Shown: positions 8,528 through 10,208 of the stretch, piece after piece
How positions within the stretch are numbered: position 1 is the first letter of the stretch
Layout of the letters: the number at the start of each line of letters is the position of its first letter
Assembly: GCA_022511055.1 (NCBI GenBank)
Contig: JAFLSH010000099.1
Span: forward strand, 1 to 10,208
Source: Prevotella sp.
GTDB taxonomy: Bacteria > Bacteroidota > Bacteroidia > Bacteroidales > Bacteroidaceae
Direction: 5' to 3'
DNA length: 10,208 bases
The notes under the pieces: generated by a model
What the model was told of the DNA's origin: nothing
The model's input: only the letters and a program-made list of their open reading frames with translations
Database searches by the model: none
Position numbers and translations under genes: made by a program

Positions 8528-9362
8528 CAACGGCAGCGGCTTCTGCTTCGGCGTGACCACGGCCATCAAGAAGGCCGAGGAAGAGCTGGCCAAGGGCAAC
8601 ACGCTCTACTGCCTGGGCGACATTGTGCATAACGGCATGGAGTGCGACCGCCTGAAGCAGATGGGGCTGGTGACCATCAACCACGACGACCTGCGGCGGC
8701 TGCACGGTGTCAAGGTGCTGCTGCGCGCCCACGGCGAGCCGCCTGAGACTTACGAGCTGGCGCGCCGCAACAACATAGACATTATCGATGCCACCTGCCC
8801 CGTGGTGTTGCAGTTGCAGAAGCGCATCAAGCAGCAGTACGACAGCAACCCCGATGCGCAGATAGTCATCTTCGGCAAGAAAGGCCACGCCGAGGTGCTG
8901 GGGCTGGTCGGCCAGACCCATTCGAGCGCCATTGTCATTGAGAGCTTTGGCGAGGTGACTTCGCTCGACTTCACGCGCGACATCTATCTGTATTCGCAGA
9001 CCACCAAGTCGCTCGACGAATATCACCGCATAATCCACTACATACAGGCCCACATAGCCCCCACGGCCACGTTCCGTTCCTTCGACACCATCTGCCGCTC
9101 GGTGGCCAACCGCATGCCGAGCATCTCGCAGTTTGCCGCCCGCCACGACCTGATACTCTTTGTCTGCGGGCGCAAGAGTTCCAACGGCCGTGTCTTGTTT
9201 GGCGAGTGCCAGCGTGTCAATCCCAACAGCCATCTCATCGAGGGGCCGGGCGAGATTGATGCCCGCTGGCTGGACTCCATCGAGAGTGTCGGCATCTGCG
9301 GTGCTACCAGCACCCCGAAGTGGCTCATGGAGCAGTGCCGCGATGCCATTTCCGGCAAATAG
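8508..9362 (+). CDS. ispH: 4-hydroxy-3-methylbut-2-enyl diphosphate reductase (IspH/LytB)
   Basis: Last enzyme of the MEP isoprenoid pathway. It is a cytosolic iron-sulfur enzyme that reduces HMBPP to isopentenyl and dimethylallyl diphosphate. The 284-aa length suits the compact bacterial form. The three conserved cluster-binding cysteines are visible: C13 in GSGFCFGV, C97 in DATCPVV and C196 in DTICRSVANR. Other family marks are GDIVHN, a KKGHAEVLGLVGQT segment with the active-site His and Glu, and CGRKSSNGRVLF. Start ATG 8508 lies inside the 3' end of meaB in another frame, overlapping by 20 nt. This is consistent with translational coupling in a shared mRNA. The gene is GC-rich like the rest of the operon and is the last gene before the composition drop. 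Nothing in the sequence suggests loss of function. Confidence 0.98.
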   Translation: MLQIEIDNGSGFCFGVTTAIKKAEEELAKGNTLYCLGDIVHNGMECDRLKQMGLVTINHDDLRRLHGVKVLLRAHGEPPETYELARRNNIDIIDATCPVVLQLQKRIKQQYDSNPDAQIVIFGKKGHAEVLGLVGQTHSSAIVIESFGEVTSLDFTRDIYLYSQTTKSLDEYHRIIHYIQAHIAPTATFRSFDTICRSVANRMPSISQFAARHDLILFVCGRKSSNGRVLFGECQRVNPNSHLIEGPGEIDARWLDSIESVGICGATSTPKWLMEQCRDAISGK

Positions 9363-9391
9363 TGTTCCGCCGCCGTCTTTGTTGTGGATGA

Positions 9392-9420
9392 GGCGTAGGG
9401 GGGGGTATGCCGTTTTTTTT
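9392..9420 (+). terminator. Candidate intrinsic terminator with an octa-G loop after ispH
   Basis: GGCGTA (9392-9397) pairs with TATGCC (9406-9411), giving a 6-bp stem with one G-U pair. The loop is a run of eight G (9398-9405). One G and then eight T (9413-9420) follow. Stem, T-tract and position 30 nt after the ispH stop fit a rho-independent terminator, though the stem is short and a G-run loop is unusual. Confidence 0.5.
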
Positions 9421-9435
9421 GAAGCGATTTCTTTG

Positions 9436-9447
9436 TTATACGTATAA
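9436..9447. promoter_or_regulatory. 12-bp perfect palindrome TTATACGTATAA, possible operator
   Basis: A perfect self-complementary 12-mer sits in the AT-rich spacer about 30 bp upstream of the -7 element of the next gene. Its position suits a repressor or activator site for a dimeric regulator. It is short and AT-rich, so the call is tentative, and no regulator gene is nearby. Confidence 0.3.
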
Positions 9448-9474
9448 AAAAGCAGGGTCATTGGCAGTTTTTTT

Positions 9475-9491
9475 TGTATTTTTGCAATTGA
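9475..9491 (+). repeat. 17-nt direct repeat, copy 1 (promoter core of first orphan gene)
   Basis: TGTATTTTTGCAATTGA here is identical to the sequence at 10031-10047. It contains the -7 element and the likely start-site region. The match ends abruptly on both sides, so it looks like a conserved core promoter rather than part of a long duplication. Confidence 0.7.
9477..9484 (+). promoter_or_regulatory. -7 element (TATTTTTG) upstream of the 152-aa orphan gene
   Basis: TATTTTTG matches the TAnnTTTG consensus and lies 56 nt before the ATG at 9541. No TTTG or TTG box is found at the usual 19-21 nt upstream; the nearest, TTGG at 9461-9464, is too close. The promoter may be weak or depend on an activator. 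Confidence 0.5.
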
Positions 9492-9540
9492 TTTTCAACA
9501 TATAGTTGATTAGTAAATGAGATAAACAAAATAAAAAAAG

Positions 9541-9999
9541 ATGGCAAAGAAAGTAACCCCATTGACACACGAAGCGTTCATGAGTTTTTTGAACGAGGCT
9601 GGTCAGGCGGCAAGGACAGATGCAGCCGATAATATTACATGTGCGAACACCGATGATTGGCATAAGAGTTTTGTTGGCAGGACTTTTGGCTTTTTTGGAT
9701 ATAATAATCTCGGTGTAGTAATTTATGTACTTTTTACGTTTGACGGCATAAAGAAAATGGAACTGGGCAAATGCAAATCCATATTGACGGGTACTATTGT
9801 TGTTTATGACAAACAAATTAGTGGAGACAGCATAACCATTGACTTTAAAAAGAATAGGATAATATATCGCACGAAAGAGGATGGTTATAGTTGTACCACT
9901 GATTTGGAGGTTGACAATAGATACAAGAAAATATGGGATAAGTTCTATGAGCAATTAAAAAATCAACTGGAGACAAAACAAGAAAAAGATGTTAAATAG
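9541..9999 (+). CDS. Hypothetical AT-rich 152-aa protein
   Basis: I do not recognise the family. The 152-aa product reads as a small soluble alpha+beta protein. It has a helical N-terminus (LTHEAFMSFLNEAGQAA) and a polar segment with Cys and Trp (ITCANTDDWHKSF). A hydrophobic strand-like core follows (NLGVVIYVLFTF, too short for a clear membrane span). Next come a run of probable beta strands and a charged C-terminal helix ending in Lys/Glu/Gln residues. No signal peptide is seen. Start ATG 9541 follows an A-rich leader typical of the phylum, and a -7 element lies upstream. Codons are A/T-ending, unlike the GC-rich operon to the left, which suggests acquisition by transfer. It is followed by another AT-rich orphan with the same promoter core. 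Confidence 0.8.
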   Translation: MAKKVTPLTHEAFMSFLNEAGQAARTDAADNITCANTDDWHKSFVGRTFGFFGYNNLGVVIYVLFTFDGIKKMELGKCKSILTGTIVVYDKQISGDSITIDFKKNRIIYRTKEDGYSCTTDLEVDNRYKKIWDKFYEQLKNQLETKQEKDVK

Positions 10000-10010
10000 T
10001 ACACAAAATC

Positions 10011-10040
10011 TTGTTTGTTTCAATTCATTGTGTATTTTTG
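10011..10040 (+). promoter_or_regulatory. Bacteroidetes-type promoter of the second orphan gene
   Basis: TTG at 10011-10013 is followed after 19 nt by TATTTTTG at 10033-10040, matching the TAnnTTTG consensus. It lies just after the stop of the preceding gene and 45 nt before the ATG at 10086, so the second orphan has its own promoter. Confidence 0.62.
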
Positions 10041-10047
10041 CAATTGA
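10031..10047 (+). repeat. 17-nt direct repeat, copy 2 (promoter core of second orphan gene)
   Basis: Identical to 9475-9491, and carries the -7 element and start-site region in the same arrangement relative to its gene. Confidence 0.7.
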
Positions 10048-10085
10048 ATAAGTGTTTATTGTAGAGTTAGAATGTATTTATAGTT

Positions 10086-10208
10086 ATGGGAATTAAGCCG
10101 TTATTGACAAAAGAACAACAAGAGGAATTGGATATGATCAAAAGTATGTCCTATGAAGAATTGAATGAATGGGCATCTAAACTTCCTATATGTGAAGGCA
10201 AAAGTGCA
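10086..10208 (+). CDS. Hypothetical protein, N-terminal part, runs off the right edge
   Basis: An open frame of 41 codons from ATG 10086 to the window edge with no stop. The product begins MGIKPLLTKEQQEELDMIKS and continues with MSYEELNEWASKLP. It is polar, probably helical and Glu/Lys-rich, with no signal peptide. I do not recognise a family from this fragment. An upstream ATG at 10073 meets a stop within three codons, so 10086 is the first usable start. It has its own promoter and AT-rich codon use like the preceding orphan. Confidence 0.62.
   Translation, partial: MGIKPLLTKEQQEELDMIKSMSYEELNEWASKLPICEGKSA

Noticed and set aside
9436..9954. 172-codon minus-strand open frame with hydrophobic stretches
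   Set aside because: It is antisense to the 152-aa gene. The plus-strand gene has an A-rich leader and an upstream -7 element, while this frame runs through the promoter region and has no promoter of its own that I can see. Some doubt remains because neither product has a recognised family.

Overview
The window looks like chromosome of a Bacteroidales bacterium, probably Prevotella or a close relative. Three things point there. The promoters carry the Bacteroidetes -7 element TAnnTTTG with an upstream TTTG or TTG box. Ribosome binding sites are weak or absent, in AT-rich leaders. The gene repertoire also fits: a GH94 cellobiose phosphorylase, a giant exported alpha-2-macroglobulin without the thioester motif, a DUF1573 protein, MeaB and a short-form IspH. 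Most of the window is GC-rich (41 of 60 bases in a hand-counted sample of ispH, 8701-8760).

Layout. Positions 1-610 (minus strand) hold the 5' third or so of a cellobiose phosphorylase gene that runs off the left edge. A divergent promoter region of about 165 bp (611-774) follows. From it a rightward cluster starts: an alpha-2-macroglobulin family protein (775-6249), a secreted protein with three Ig-like DUF1573/ASH-type repeats (6257-7375), the G-protein chaperone MeaB (7412-8527) and the isoprenoid enzyme IspH (8508-9362, overlapping meaB by 20 nt). Gaps are 7 nt, 36 nt and an overlap, so this reads as one operon. It ends in a candidate hairpin terminator with an all-G loop near 9392-9420.

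After that the base composition falls sharply (21 of 60 G+C in 9721-9780). Two small AT-rich genes with no recognisable family follow, at 9541-9999 and 10086 to the right edge. Each is preceded by an identical 17-nt promoter-core sequence. They look like a separately acquired or fast-evolving pair.

The operon joins two envelope proteins with two cytoplasmic metabolic proteins. The first two could act together in the periplasm or at the outer membrane (inference). MeaB and IspH serve cobalamin-dependent methylmalonyl-CoA mutase and the MEP isoprenoid pathway, and have no evident functional link to the first two or to each other. I did not find a clearly new system. The points most worth a second look are the CxxC motif at the lost thioester position, a SusC-plug-like segment in the macroglobulin, and the AT-rich orphan pair.
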